From: Acinetobacter cumulans
GTDB taxonomy: Bacteria > Pseudomonadota > Gammaproteobacteria > Pseudomonadales > Moraxellaceae
Direction of reading: 5' to 3'
DNA length: 64,000 bases
Assembly: GCF_003024525.3 (NCBI RefSeq)
Contig: NZ_CP035934.2
Span: forward strand, 2,976,001-3,040,000
Part shown: positions 1 to 8,977 of the stretch, piece by piece
Layout: each line of letters opens with the position of its first letter
How positions within the stretch are numbered: position 1 is the first letter of the stretch
The notes under the pieces: model-generated
Database searches by the model: none
What the model saw: the letters and a program-made list of their open reading frames with translations, nothing else
Told to the model about the DNA's origin: nothing
Made by a program: the position numbers and the translations under genes

Positions 1-1554
1 GTCGATGGCGTGACCAATCCTGTATTTCATGTGGTGCAATTTGAATATGCCACCATGAACCAAGCTGGAACAAGTGAATACGGCAATTTACCTTCACCGA
101 TTGCGATTTTAACCCTAGACCAAGACCAAAAAACTGGGCATCTCGAGCTGAAGAAATACTTCAACGTAGACACAGCACCTGTTCATGGTTTATGGATTAC
201 CTGTGGTGCCAGCCTTTCACCTTGGAATACGCATTTATCAAGCGAAGAATATGAACCCGATGCCTTTAACCAAGGTATTGGTGGCCCAAGCCCGACTGGT
301 TTAGGCAAAAACTTCTTTGGCGATGCGAATGCTGCCAAGCCTTATAACTATGGTCATCTACCAGAAGTAATTGTTAACCCAGACGGCAGTGGCAAAATTA
401 TCAAACACTATTGTATGGGCCGTATTTCACATGAGCTTGTCCATGTTATGCCTGACAATAAAACCGTGATTATGGGCGACGACTACACCAACGGCGGTTT
501 GTTCATGTTTGTGGCTGATAAAGAAAAGGACCTAAATTCAGGCACTTTATACGTCGCAAAATTTACCAGCTTGCTCAGCAATACCACAACAGGTCAAATC
601 AAATGGATTGAACTGGGTAAAGCAAGCAGTAAAGAAATTGAAGATATGGTGAATGTACAAAACATTCAACCAAGCGACATTATGGAAAGCTATCTTGATA
701 CCGACACCAACAAACCTGCGGATCTGAGTGGCTTTACCTCGATTATTTTAGCCAAGAAAAAACTTTGGGTAAAAGTAAAACCGGGCATGGAAAAAGCAGC
801 AGCCTTTTTAGAAACGCATCGTTATGCTGCACTTAAAGGTGCAAGTATGGCCTTTACCAAAATGGAAGGCACCACAGTGAACATTAAAGACAAAGTGGCG
901 TATTCTGCGTTGGCCAATATTGTGGATTCGATGGTTGAAGGTACAGCAAGCTATAGCGCTGCCCACAATGTAAAATTCACAAAAATTCAAGCAGGCGGTA
1001 TTTTAGCACACGATCTGAGTGGCGGTCAGTCGACGACCACTGGCATGCCAATTAACAGTGAATGGGTACCTTACCAATCTAAGCTACTATTGGCAGGTGA
1101 AGACATCGCGCTAGATAGCATGGGCAACACTGCACATCCTGACAAAATTGCCAGCCCAGACAATCTTAAATTCTCTGAGCAACTCCGTACCCTGTTTATT
1201 GGTGAAGATAGTGGCAACCACATCAACAACTATCTTTGGGCGTACAATGTAGAATCACAAAAGCTTGATCGTATCCTATCAACGCCTGCAGGTGCAGAAT
1301 CAACTGGCTTACATGCAGTAGATTCGATCAACGGTTGGACTTATATTATGAGCAACTTCCAACATCCGGGTGATGAATGGAACCGCTTCTACAAAGTTGA
1401 TGCTTCGGGTGTACGTACAGGTTTAAGCTTAAGCATGCAAAATGAATTGAATGTAGCCATTGATAAAAGCTACAACCAGAAGTTCAGTGCATCGGTAGGC
1501 TATATCACTGCAGATGTATTACCTTCTACTACTAAACCCACAGCAACAAAATAA
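1..1554 (+). CDS. PhoX-like secreted phosphatase (DUF839), 5' truncated by window edge
   Basis: The frame is open from base 1 and ends at the TAA at 1552-1554, giving about 517 residues. The start lies upstream of the window; the GTG at 10 is probably internal. The sequence has the look of the PhoX/DUF839 family: long stretches of polar beta-propeller-like segments, a G-x-x-L-S-P-W-N-T motif near the start, a metal-site-like 'GRISHELVHVMPDN' segment, 'VIMGDDYTNGGLFMFVADK' and 'LFIGEDSGNHINNYLWAY'. Family members are Tat-exported phosphatases with calcium/iron cofactors acting on phosphate esters in the periplasm. The Tat signal would be in the missing N-terminal part. The gene is monocistronic at its 3' end, with a hairpin terminator 17 bases after the stop. 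Confidence 0.7.
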   Translation, partial: VDGVTNPVFHVVQFEYATMNQAGTSEYGNLPSPIAILTLDQDQKTGHLELKKYFNVDTAPVHGLWITCGASLSPWNTHLSSEEYEPDAFNQGIGGPSPTGLGKNFFGDANAAKPYNYGHLPEVIVNPDGSGKIIKHYCMGRISHELVHVMPDNKTVIMGDDYTNGGLFMFVADKEKDLNSGTLYVAKFTSLLSNTTTGQIKWIELGKASSKEIEDMVNVQNIQPSDIMESYLDTDTNKPADLSGFTSIILAKKKLWVKVKPGMEKAAAFLETHRYAALKGASMAFTKMEGTTVNIKDKVAYSALANIVDSMVEGTASYSAAHNVKFTKIQAGGILAHDLSGGQSTTTGMPINSEWVPYQSKLLLAGEDIALDSMGNTAHPDKIASPDNLKFSEQLRTLFIGEDSGNHINNYLWAYNVESQKLDRILSTPAGAESTGLHAVDSINGWTYIMSNFQHPGDEWNRFYKVDASGVRTGLSLSMQNELNVAIDKSYNQKFSASVGYITADVLPSTTKPTATK

Positions 1555-1570
1555 GATCATGCGATAATAA

Positions 1571-1600
1571 AAATGCCAGCACATTGCTGGCATTTTTATT
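1571..1600. terminator. Bidirectional hairpin terminator
   Basis: AATGCCAGC pairs with GCTGGCATT around a short loop. It is flanked by A-rich sequence on one side and T-rich on the other, and lies between two convergent genes (PhoX-like and NRDE protein), so it can serve both. Confidence 0.8.
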
Positions 1601-1631
1601 GGGCTGATTTAGATCATATTTATAGGGTGGC

Positions 1632-2417
1632 TTAAGCTGAACAAAGTGGCACTTGCAACTTATTGATTTGACCTTGCTGTTCACCTTGCTGAATTTTTTC
1701 CAACCATTGCCACTGTTGATGATGCAGACTTAAATAATTGGAGCAACGTGTCCCATACACAGGGCTTTGAATAAAAGTGGACGATAACAACGCTTCCATT
1801 TCTGGTTGAATACCTGTATTTGGGAGTTGCTCAAGCACCACTTTGCGCTCATCTTCTAAAATATCCCAAACGGCGTGTTCGATGTCCGCAGTGGGGATTT
1901 GAGGCTGCTGCAACATTGGCAAGAGCTCTTGCGTAAAGCGTTTACGTAAATGTCGAGTCTTGACCCAATCTTCCGACATAAGTCCATTCGACACTACATA
2001 TACCCCTTTTGCTAAGATTTGTGGCGCCTCACCTCGATTGCTCATATAGACGGCTTGCTGGGTATCACCCAAAAATAAATTAAAGCCTGCATACTCACAT
2101 TGATGCTTTTCCAAGGTCTGTGCAAAGCGAATCGGCGTTTCATTTGAGGCTAAAAATGTTTGTATAAGATGACCGCGCGACGTGGCATATTCAGTTTTGT
2201 CTGTGCCATCTCTAAAGTTGGTAATAATGGCCCAGCGCCCTGTAGCCGTCACGCCCATCCATGTTCCACCCGACTGTAAATCTTGTCCTGCCACAATGTG
2301 ACTTTGTGCCCATACATGCAAAGGCGCTGTAGGACGATGGTAAAATTCGTCACGATTGGAAATTAAACACAGTGGCAAATCATCCAACACTTGCCAAGCA
2401 AAGGCCACAATACACAT
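1632..2417 (-). CDS. NRDE family protein (TANGO2-like)
   Basis: The 261-residue product begins MCIVAFAW and carries the family signature N-R-D-E at about residues 20-23 (ISNRDEFYHRPT). The NRDE/TANGO2 family is widely conserved but its biochemical role is unsettled; the near-invariant cysteine directly after the start methionine is present. I placed the start at the ATG at 2417 rather than the in-frame TTG two codons upstream because this gives the family-typical M-C N terminus. It is divergent from lgt and convergent with the PhoX-like gene. Confidence 0.85.
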   Translation of the reverse strand: MCIVAFAWQVLDDLPLCLISNRDEFYHRPTAPLHVWAQSHIVAGQDLQSGGTWMGVTATGRWAIITNFRDGTDKTEYATSRGHLIQTFLASNETPIRFAQTLEKHQCEYAGFNLFLGDTQQAVYMSNRGEAPQILAKGVYVVSNGLMSEDWVKTRHLRKRFTQELLPMLQQPQIPTADIEHAVWDILEDERKVVLEQLPNTGIQPEMEALLSSTFIQSPVYGTRCSNYLSLHHQQWQWLEKIQQGEQQGQINKLQVPLCSA

Positions 2418-2510
2418 AGTCAAAGTTCATTATCTTTACACATTGAATATACAACATATTTCTATAGATTCCGTTAAAATCTGTGCAAAACAAAATGCTA
2501 AGGAGCAGCA

Positions 2511-3323
2511 ATGCTGACCTACCCAAATATCGACCCAGTTGCCGTGTCGCTGGGTCCATTACAAGTCCATTGGTATGGACTGATGTATTTATTGGCCTTT
2601 TTATTTGCTTGGGGTCTCGCAACGCACCGCGCCAAACAACGTGATGGTTGGACTTCAGACATGGTATCCGATCTGATTTTTTACGGCGCCTTGGGGGTTG
2701 TGATCGGTGGCCGTGTAGGCTATGTCTTCTTTTATGGTTTTGATCAGTTTCTGGCAAATCCACTGTGGCTATTCCAAGTCTGGACTGGAGGCATGAGCTT
2801 CCACGGTGGCTTCCTTGGGGTGATGGTGGCCATGCTCCTTTGGTGCAAAAAGTACAAAATGACCTGGTTCCAAACTTTAGACTTTATTGCACCCTGTGTG
2901 CCGACTGGTCTGATGTTTGGTCGTATTGGTAATTTTATTGGCGGCGAACTGTATGGCCGTCCTGTACACGATCCAAATTTTGCTTTGGGCATGATCTTCC
3001 CAACCGATCCATTACAGTTAGTACGTCATCCATCTCAGCTTTATCAAGCACTGTGTGAAGGCTTAATTTTATTTATCGTGCTGTGGTGGTTCAGTTCTAA
3101 ACCTCGTCCACGTTTTGCCGTTTCTGCACTGTTCCTCATCGGCTATGGTATTGCACGCTTCGTAGTCGAGTTCTTCCGTGAACCAGACAATGGACAACTC
3201 TTTATTGGGTGGATGAGTAAAGGTCAATTCCTTACAGTTCCAATGATCCTCATTGGCCTATGGATGCTATGGTATGCGTACCAGAAAAAAATCTATGATT
3301 GGGGCCCGCTCAAAAATAAATAA
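2511..3323 (+). CDS. lgt: Prolipoprotein diacylglyceryl transferase Lgt
   Basis: The 270-residue polytopic inner-membrane enzyme transfers diacylglycerol from phosphatidylglycerol to the lipobox cysteine of prolipoproteins, the first step of lipoprotein maturation. Visible hallmarks are the seven hydrophobic segments, the H-G-G-F-L-G motif near residue 103 and the signature GRIGNFIGGELYGR at about 143-156 that contains the essential arginine. An AAGGAGC ribosome-binding site sits about 6 bases before the ATG. Several predicted lipoproteins in this window depend on this enzyme. A strong terminator follows. Confidence 0.97.
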   Translation: MLTYPNIDPVAVSLGPLQVHWYGLMYLLAFLFAWGLATHRAKQRDGWTSDMVSDLIFYGALGVVIGGRVGYVFFYGFDQFLANPLWLFQVWTGGMSFHGGFLGVMVAMLLWCKKYKMTWFQTLDFIAPCVPTGLMFGRIGNFIGGELYGRPVHDPNFALGMIFPTDPLQLVRHPSQLYQALCEGLILFIVLWWFSSKPRPRFAVSALFLIGYGIARFVVEFFREPDNGQLFIGWMSKGQFLTVPMILIGLWMLWYAYQKKIYDWGPLKNK

Positions 3324-3342
3324 CATCATGATTTAGCATTTT

Positions 3343-3367
3343 AGCGGAGCTTGAGCTCCGCTTTTTT
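3343..3367 (+). terminator. lgt terminator
   Basis: AGCGGAGC and GCTCCGCT form an 8-bp stem with a TTGA loop followed by six T's, 20 bases after the lgt stop codon. Confidence 0.85.
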
Positions 3368-3433
3368 GTACTGCATTTTTGACCGCATTCTGTGCTAAAG
3401 TCTTAGCCTTTCTATCAATCGATACAGTCCAAT

Positions 3434-3820
3434 ATGCTTGAGTTTTGGTTTAATCCACAAATTTCGGTGGTCAAAAAATTCCTGATCTTTGCCCTCATTG
3501 CCATAGCAACTGCTGTGCTGTATTGGATAGAACCCCTCAAACTTGATGCCATTTTAATGTTCTTAGGCACAGGTGTTATTTTTCTGATTTGCCGCTATTG
3601 TAAAATTCACTTTGCCAGTAAAAATCCAACAGGACTGTTTTACCGTGTACTGACGTGGATTCCAATTGCATTACTCTTGGCGCTCATTTTTATGCACATG
3701 AAAGATGGTGAAATTTTGATTCCAGGCGCACAAGGGATTGGCTTTATGGCCTTGGCGATTTGCTTATTTTCACCATTGTCCTTATTGAATCAAAATCAAC
3801 CTCCAGAAGCACAGCCCTAA
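3434..3820 (+). CDS. Small four-helix membrane protein, first of a tandem pair
   Basis: The 128-residue product has four hydrophobic segments (about residues 15-32, 40-55, 72-90 and 98-116) and no recognised domain. It begins MLEFW, exactly as the next gene does, and both share the same four-helix plan, so the two look like diverged tandem duplicates. The stop codon overlaps the next start (TAATG), which implies translational coupling. No ribosome-binding site of note is seen before the ATG. Function is unknown. Confidence 0.7.
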   Translation: MLEFWFNPQISVVKKFLIFALIAIATAVLYWIEPLKLDAILMFLGTGVIFLICRYCKIHFASKNPTGLFYRVLTWIPIALLLALIFMHMKDGEILIPGAQGIGFMALAICLFSPLSLLNQNQPPEAQP

Positions 3821-4185
3821 TGCTCGAATTTTGGTATTCAAAACGCTGTACGCGTGAAATAAAACTGGTGCTGTGTATCGCTGTCTGTGCCGTGGTGTAT
3901 TGGGCTTCTCAAATTCAACAATTGACACCCCTATTTGCAGGGTTAAGTTTGGCCATTGGGATCGCCATTCACCTCATGCGAAGCTATGCTCAACAACAAG
4001 CGAAAGCTCCAAACCAAGCATTTCATTATTTTAGAATGATTGCTCCTGTCATCGCCCTACTGATCCTTATCAGTCAGCTTCCAACAGCACACCGTGCCAT
4101 TTTGGCCTTACAGTGCATTTGCTTTAGCGCACTTGCTTTGTTTTTGGTGTCTATTTATGAAAACCGCGCCAAGCGCTTTGAGTAG
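3820..4185 (+). CDS. Small four-helix membrane protein, second of a tandem pair
   Basis: The 121-residue product starts at the ATG of a TAATG overlap with the preceding gene. The frame is open further upstream, but the shared MLEFW start with its neighbour and the overlap support this choice. Four hydrophobic segments are visible (about 15-30, 36-54, 66-84 and 92-112), with basic loops. I do not recognise a family. It runs convergently towards the amidase-like gene at 4236, 50 bases away. Confidence 0.7.
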   Translation: MLEFWYSKRCTREIKLVLCIAVCAVVYWASQIQQLTPLFAGLSLAIGIAIHLMRSYAQQQAKAPNQAFHYFRMIAPVIALLILISQLPTAHRAILALQCICFSALALFLVSIYENRAKRFE

Positions 4186-4198
4186 CGTGACGCGGTTA
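4162..4198 (-). terminator. Hairpin between convergent genes
   Basis: AACCGCG (4162-4168) and CGCGGTT (4191-4197) pair around the stop codon of the upstream plus-strand gene. Read on the minus strand the stem is followed by TTTTC, so it most plausibly terminates the amidase-like gene at 4236-4763. Confidence 0.5.
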
Positions 4199-4235
4199 AA
4201 TTAGATGTTTGCTCAATTTTGCTGAACGGCAGACG

Positions 4236-4763
4236 TTATTTATTTAAACGGTAGTATTCATAACGTACATTGGGGTCTTTATACACCGCATAGCCACTTT
4301 GCTGAAAGTCCGACACCCAATTTGAACCTGTATACGCCGCAATATGGCCATACACATGCTTTTGCGTACGGTTAATAATATAAATATCGCCTTTTTTAGG
4401 ACGGTCAAAAGACTGATTAATTCGTTCATAACCAATTTTTTGTAAGGTATTGCCCCAATCTGCTGCTGCTACAGGATGATTATTAAATTTCGCGCCCGCA
4501 GACTCCAAAGCAATACGAACACTCTTGGCACATTTTTGCGAGCTGGTTTGTGCAGTTACACCGCGAAGCTTTTGCGCAAATTTATCAATATCAATACGCT
4601 GACCATTGTCCGCACCAAAAAGCTTACGTGGTGTATCGTCTTGCGCACTCACACGACTATTACTACGATATGAACGCTTTGGTGCTTGCTGGGATCGGAT
4701 CACGATTTCTGCCTTGACTGGACCATTTACACTTTGTACGTCAACGCCTTGATCATAAGCCAT
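4236..4763 (-). CDS. Signal-less Cys/His amidase-like (CHAP/NlpC-P60-type) protein, copy 1
   Basis: The 175-residue product has a variable N-terminal third and a conserved C-terminal part with the layout of papain-like peptidoglycan amidases: Cys78 in QKCAKSVRIALESAG, a W-G-x-T-L segment, a K-K-G-D-I-Y-I-I strand, His136 and His140 in KHVYGHIAAYTG, and Asp152 after N-W-V-S. I infer a CHAP/NlpC-like fold from this order only; no family is assigned with certainty. There is no signal peptide or membrane segment. The ATG at 4763 is chosen; a TTG eight codons upstream is the alternative. A paralogue lies 178 bases upstream on the same strand. Confidence 0.65.
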   Translation of the reverse strand: MAYDQGVDVQSVNGPVKAEIVIRSQQAPKRSYRSNSRVSAQDDTPRKLFGADNGQRIDIDKFAQKLRGVTAQTSSQKCAKSVRIALESAGAKFNNHPVAAADWGNTLQKIGYERINQSFDRPKKGDIYIINRTQKHVYGHIAAYTGSNWVSDFQQSGYAVYKDPNVRYEYYRLNK

Positions 4764-4940
4764 GTGAAACAACAACCTCTTTTTCAATCCATCTTGATTG
4801 AATTTACTACCCTAAACAGCGGCCGATACTACGCCCCTAAACTTAAAATATCATGCCGAAAATGTAAGAAAATTTAAGAAAAGTACTTTAATATCCATTA
4901 TTTGTATAATTATTAAACAAATTAATTCTAAATATTCACT

Positions 4941-5492
4941 CTAAAGTGCCAAACGATAATATTCATATTGCACACCATCATCTTTATACACATCATAGCT
5001 TTTTTGCTTAAAATCCGAGACCCACTCCGAACCTGTAAAGCCAGCAATATGGCCATATACATGCTTTGAAGTCCGATGAATAATATAAATATCACCCTCT
5101 TGTGGACGATCAAACTCAGGCTGAATATGTTTATAGCCCAGCTTCATTAAAGTATCCCCCCAATCTGAAGCCGCAATAGGATGACTGCCAATAACTGCAC
5201 CTGCACTTTCTAAAGCAATCCGAATACTACGCGCACAACGCTGCGAACTCACATGAGATTTAATACTGTCTAGCTTCTGAATAAATCGGTCAATTTGAAT
5301 TCCAGTTGTGTTGTCCATATTAAAAGTGTTAACTACATCACGCTTTTGAAAAAATTGCGCTGTTAAATTTGGATCAACTTTTGGATCAACACTGGTGCGC
5401 TGAGGATATTGATTTGTGGTTTTTACAATCTCGTGTGGCTGTGCCTGAGCATAACTATTATGTATTTCAAGGTATTGGCTATCAACTAACAT
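4941..5492 (-). CDS. Signal-less Cys/His amidase-like (CHAP/NlpC-P60-type) protein, copy 2
   Basis: The 183-residue paralogue of the gene at 4236-4763 is near-identical in key places: Cys86 in QRCARSIRIALESAG, D-R-P-x-x-G-D-I-Y-I-I, His144 and His148 in KHVYGHIAGFTG, Asp160, and the C-terminal Y-E-Y-Y-R-L. The first 70 residues are unrelated to copy 1. The start is well supported by TGAGGA six bases before the ATG. It has no export signal, which argues against a housekeeping cell-wall hydrolase and is compatible with an effector delivered by another route, or a cytosolic cysteine hydrolase. The gap to copy 1 (4764-4940) is AT-rich and seems to hold only promoter-like sequence. Confidence 0.65.
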   Translation of the reverse strand: MLVDSQYLEIHNSYAQAQPHEIVKTTNQYPQRTSVDPKVDPNLTAQFFQKRDVVNTFNMDNTTGIQIDRFIQKLDSIKSHVSSQRCARSIRIALESAGAVIGSHPIAASDWGDTLMKLGYKHIQPEFDRPQEGDIYIIHRTSKHVYGHIAGFTGSEWVSDFKQKSYDVYKDDGVQYEYYRLAL

Positions 5493-5734
5493 CCGCTGTC
5501 CTCAATGACTCACTTCAAATTTGCAGTCCTGTGCAAAAAACCAGACTATTTTTCATGCAGACGATAGTAAAAACCCAAACTTAAATCTTCTTTATAAAAT
5601 TGTAAGTAAGCGACATAAAGTTCATCTCAAAACGTAACAAAATGCAAAAATTGCACGCTGTATGTAGCATTTTGCTCTGCGCCAAAAACAGGCTAAAATA
5701 GCTCGCAAAATTTTATTTAGATGATGAGAGCGAT

Positions 5735-6577
5735 ATGCGCCAATACCTCGACCTGTTACAGCACATTCTCGACAACGGTGGCGACAAAGGCGACCGTACA
5801 GGTACGGGAACACGTTCTGTATTTGGTCATCAAATGCGCTTTGACCTTTCAAAAGGCTTCCCTTTACTCACCACCAAAAAAGTGCATTTTCGTTCAATTG
5901 TGATTGAACTGTTGTGGTTTCTAAAAGGTGACACCAATGTTCAATATTTAAAAGACAACAAAGTCAGCATTTGGGATGAATGGTCTACAGCAGAACAGAC
6001 TGCACGTTTTGGACGTCCTGAAGGTGAGTTAGGTCCAGTTTATGGTCACCAATGGCGTAACTTTGGTGCCACTAAAAATGCCGATGGTTCGTTTAATGAC
6101 GACGGTTTTGACCAGATCAAATGGCTGGTGAATGAAATTAAAACCAACCCAAACTCACGCCGTTTGATCGTTTCAGGTTGGAATCCTAACGAAGCAGGCA
6201 ATGTTGCATTGCCTCCGTGCCATACTTTGTTCCAATTTTTTGTACAAGATGGCAAATTGTCTTGCCAACTTTACCAACGCAGTGCAGACGTATTTTTGGG
6301 TGTGCCATTTAACATTGCCAGCTATGCATTACTCACTCACATGATTGCGCAAGTCTGTGGGCTTGGCGTAGGCGATTTTGTTTGGACTGGTGGTGATACT
6401 CACCTTTATACCAATCACTTCGAGCAAGCCAAATTACAGCTGAGCCGTGAGCCAATGACGTTATGTCAACTCAAACTTAATCCAAATGTCAAAGACCTAT
6501 TTGATTTCAAATTTGAAGACATTGAAATTGTAGGATATGAATCACATCCTGGAATTAAAGCGCCAGTTGCAGTTTAA
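5735..6577 (+). CDS. thyA: Thymidylate synthase ThyA
   Basis: The 280-residue enzyme methylates dUMP to dTMP using methylene-tetrahydrofolate. The catalytic cysteine is Cys162 in [10 protein letters not shown]; the folate/nucleotide signature [20 protein letters not shown] and the N-terminal R-T-G-T-G-T-R loop are intact. Length matches the short thymidylate synthase class. folA, which regenerates the tetrahydrofolate oxidised here, follows after a terminator. The 242-base gap upstream shows no further gene. Confidence 0.97.
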   Translation: MRQYLDLLQHILDNGGDKGDRTGTGTRSVFGHQMRFDLSKGFPLLTTKKVHFRSIVIELLWFLKGDTNVQYLKDNKVSIWDEWSTAEQTARFGRPEGELGPVYGHQWRNFGATKNADGSFNDDGFDQIKWLVNEIKTNPNSRRLIVSGWNPNEAGNVALPPCHTLFQFFVQDGKLSCQLYQRSADVFLGVPFNIASYALLTHMIAQVCGLGVGDFVWTGGDTHLYTNHFEQAKLQLSREPMTLCQLKLNPNVKDLFDFKFEDIEIVGYESHPGIKAPVAV

Positions 6578-6600
6578 AGCATCTAAATTGCATAAAAACC

Positions 6601-6631
6601 AAAATCCCGCTTTGCGAAAAGCGGGATTTTG
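6601..6631 (+). terminator. thyA terminator
   Basis: AAAATCCCGCTTT pairs with AAAAGCGGGATTTT across a three-base loop, 23 bases past the thyA stop and before folA. Confidence 0.85.
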
Positions 6632-6674
6632 CATTTTAATAGGGTCAATTTTTATTGTGTTTGAGTAGTTGGCA

Positions 6675-7187
6675 ATGGCGTTCCAAAATTTAGAAGTTGT
6701 TCATGTGGTGGCAATGGATCAACAGCGCTGTATTGGTAAAGGCAATGACCTACCTTGGCATATCTCTGCCGATCTTAAACACTTTAAAGAAATCACCCAA
6801 GGTGGCGTGGTCGTTATGGGTCGCAAAACCTTAGAATCAATGGGACGCACCCTGCCAAAACGTGTTAACTGGGTCATTACGCGTGACCAAAACTGGCAAT
6901 CTGAAGGCACTAAAGTGGCGTATAGCATTGAAGATGCCTTAAAACACGCCGTTACAGATGTAGAAGCATCAGAAAAACCCAACACCATTTTTATTATTGG
7001 TGGCGGGGAAATCTTTAAACAAACCTTAGACATTGCCGATCGCTTAGAACTCACGCATGTCGAACTGGATGTACAAGGTGATGCCCACTATCCAGCAATT
7101 CCATCTGACTTCAATAAAGTTGCCTCTGAACAACATATCGACGACAAAACTGGGATTGCTTTTGAGTTCGCAACTTACCGAAAATAA
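6675..7187 (+). CDS. folA: Dihydrofolate reductase FolA
   Basis: The 170-residue enzyme reduces dihydrofolate to tetrahydrofolate with NADPH and is the target of trimethoprim. The N-terminal VVAMDQQRCIGKGNDLPWH segment, acidic catalytic Asp33 in I-S-A-D-L-K-H-F, the V-V-M-G-R-K-T NADPH loop and I-I-G-G-G-E-I-F are all present. The ATG at 6675 is preferred over an in-frame TTG two codons earlier. It sits just downstream of thyA, its metabolic partner, but behind thyA's terminator, so it must have its own promoter or rely on read-through. Confidence 0.95.
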   Translation: MAFQNLEVVHVVAMDQQRCIGKGNDLPWHISADLKHFKEITQGGVVVMGRKTLESMGRTLPKRVNWVITRDQNWQSEGTKVAYSIEDALKHAVTDVEASEKPNTIFIIGGGEIFKQTLDIADRLELTHVELDVQGDAHYPAIPSDFNKVASEQHIDDKTGIAFEFATYRK

Positions 7188-7217
7188 AGCTAAATAATGA
7201 AAACATAACATGGTCTT

Positions 7218-8288
7218 ATGCAACAGCCTTCGCGAACCAATAGCTCGATAAAATCTTTCATGCGCAAACTTGCGCATGGGGTATTTAGCCTATTTGTAGT
7301 TCTGAGTTCAGCTTGGCTGTGTATGGCCATTTGGGTACAGCAGCCCATTAATAGCATTGTGAGCTATGCGATTATCGGGTTTTGGATTGCCTTTGCACTG
7401 AGCATCTTAGGCATCTATTTTTCACACCTGCTCAGTCGTCGCAAAGATATACTCATTTACGGCTTGGCCTTTTTATTTGCCCTAATTTGGTACTTTAGCT
7501 TACCTGCACGACAAGACCGTGACTGGAATCCAGAAGTCGCTAAAATGCTGAGCTACGAAAAGCACGGCGACCAAGTCACGCTACATAATGTCCGTAATTT
7601 TGATTGGCATGCCGATGGTCGCTATACGGAACGCTGGGAAACACGCCACTACAATCTAAATGACATTACTGGCGTTAATATTATTACCTCTTATTGGATG
7701 GGACCTAAAATTGCCCATATCCTCGTCAGCTTTGACTTTGCCCACAGTGCACCCCTGACCTTTTCTATTGAAATCCGTAAAGAGAAAAACGAAGACTTCT
7801 CTGCCATTGGAGGCTTCTTTCGTAAATTTGAAGTCAGCCTGATTGCCGCTGATGAAAAAGATATTATCTATACGCGGAGCAATATTCGTGGCGAACAGGT
7901 CTATTTCTTCCCGATCAACATGGGTGAGGCCGAACGTAAAGCTTTATTTGAAGAGTATCTGTCTAAATCTGACGATTTGGCCAAGCATGCCAAATGGTAT
8001 AACACGCTAACCAGCAACTGCACCACTTTAGTCTTTGATATGGTGCAGGCGGTAAGTAAGCAACACTTACCTGTCGATTATCGCTTACTGGCTTCTGGCT
8101 ATTTGCCCAATTATTTATATGACTTAAATGCGCTTTCGCATCAATGGGACATCGCTACATGGTATCGACGTGCACATGTTAACCCAAGAGTAACAAGCCA
8201 CCATACACTCAGTAGTGCACAGTATTCTGCGCTGATTCGCCAAGGACTCAGCTCTGTGACACACACGGCACCACAAAACTCACAATAG
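7218..8288 (+). CDS. DUF4105 inner-membrane protein
   Basis: The 356-residue product has three hydrophobic segments in the first 110 residues (about 17-42, 49-70 and 78-95) followed by a large soluble domain of the DUF4105 type, recognisable by R-N-F-D-W, 'THYNLNDI'-like strands, E-x-R-K-E and the conserved N-C-T-T segment (TLTSNCTTLVFD) that carries a conserved cysteine. The family is predicted to be envelope-located; its reaction is not known. It starts 31 bases after folA and may be co-transcribed with it. Confidence 0.8.
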   Translation: MQQPSRTNSSIKSFMRKLAHGVFSLFVVLSSAWLCMAIWVQQPINSIVSYAIIGFWIAFALSILGIYFSHLLSRRKDILIYGLAFLFALIWYFSLPARQDRDWNPEVAKMLSYEKHGDQVTLHNVRNFDWHADGRYTERWETRHYNLNDITGVNIITSYWMGPKIAHILVSFDFAHSAPLTFSIEIRKEKNEDFSAIGGFFRKFEVSLIAADEKDIIYTRSNIRGEQVYFFPINMGEAERKALFEEYLSKSDDLAKHAKWYNTLTSNCTTLVFDMVQAVSKQHLPVDYRLLASGYLPNYLYDLNALSHQWDIATWYRRAHVNPRVTSHHTLSSAQYSALIRQGLSSVTHTAPQNSQ

Positions 8289-8400
8289 AATAAACCATGG
8301 ACAGCCACATATATAAATGCAACAAATTGGACTAGCGAATGAGCTAAATATTTGTTTATATTAAAGCTAAAGTTTAAATATTAAACAGATGGGGTAAATC

Positions 8401-8859
8401 ATGTTAAAACCGTTATGTCTTGCCTTAGCCATGAGCTCAGTCGCACTACTTGCAGGATGCGAAACCATGCCAAAGACAACTGCAGAAAGTACAGAAAATT
8501 TACAACTCCTGCAAAACCGCACTTGGATTGCCACTCAGATTGGTAATACCGTAATTCAAACTTCGCCTCAAGCACGTAATATTCCGAGCATTCAATTTGA
8601 TGAAGCAACCAAACGTGTATCAGGTGCCGATGGCTGTAACCGCATTATGGGCAGCTATAGCGTTAAACGTGACACGCTACAATTGAGTCAAATGGCAAGC
8701 ACACGTATGGCCTGCATGAACAACAATAATATTGATCGCGACTTCAATGATGCATTAGCCAAAGTCACCCATTACAAAACCATTGGCAAAACCCTGCAAC
8801 TGCTCGACCGCTATGGCAACCCAGTTCTAAAATTTGAATTAGCAGTGCAACCCCGCTAA
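8401..8859 (+). CDS. META-domain lipoprotein
   Basis: The 152-residue lipoprotein has a signal peptide ending in L-L-A-G-C with Cys20 as lipidation site. The mature part is a META/HslJ-like domain: an early 'WIATQIGN' strand, the hallmark G-A-D-G-C-N-R-I-M-G-S-Y segment, and T-R-M-A-C-M. HslJ-type proteins are outer-membrane-associated and linked with heat and novobiocin tolerance in E. coli; here that role is only an analogy. GGGG lies shortly before the ATG. Confidence 0.85.
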   Translation: MLKPLCLALAMSSVALLAGCETMPKTTAESTENLQLLQNRTWIATQIGNTVIQTSPQARNIPSIQFDEATKRVSGADGCNRIMGSYSVKRDTLQLSQMASTRMACMNNNNIDRDFNDALAKVTHYKTIGKTLQLLDRYGNPVLKFELAVQPR

Positions 8860-8871
8860 ATCATGACCATC

Positions 8872-8894
8872 AGCCTGCTTCTGCAGGCTTTTTA
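8872..8894 (+). terminator. Terminator after META lipoprotein
   Basis: AGCCTGC and GCAGGCT form a seven-base stem with a short loop, followed by five T's. Confidence 0.75.
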
Positions 8895-8977
8895 ATGCGA
8901 TTTAGACCAGCAACATTGTAGCTTGGCAATTTGCCCCGATATTAAAAGACAATTCACACATTAATTAGGTTTAACTT

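Noticed and set aside
2380..2763. 127-codon minus-strand frame across the lgt start
   Set aside because: Overlaps lgt and the NRDE gene and has a low-complexity basic product.
4476..4673. Plus-strand open frame opposite the amidase-like gene copy 1
   Set aside because: It lies entirely opposite a gene with recognisable motifs and has no ribosome-binding site or family resemblance.
3434..5492. Prophage or genomic island around the amidase-like genes
   Set aside because: No integrase, tRNA, direct repeats or phage structural genes are present, and the composition does not change sharply.
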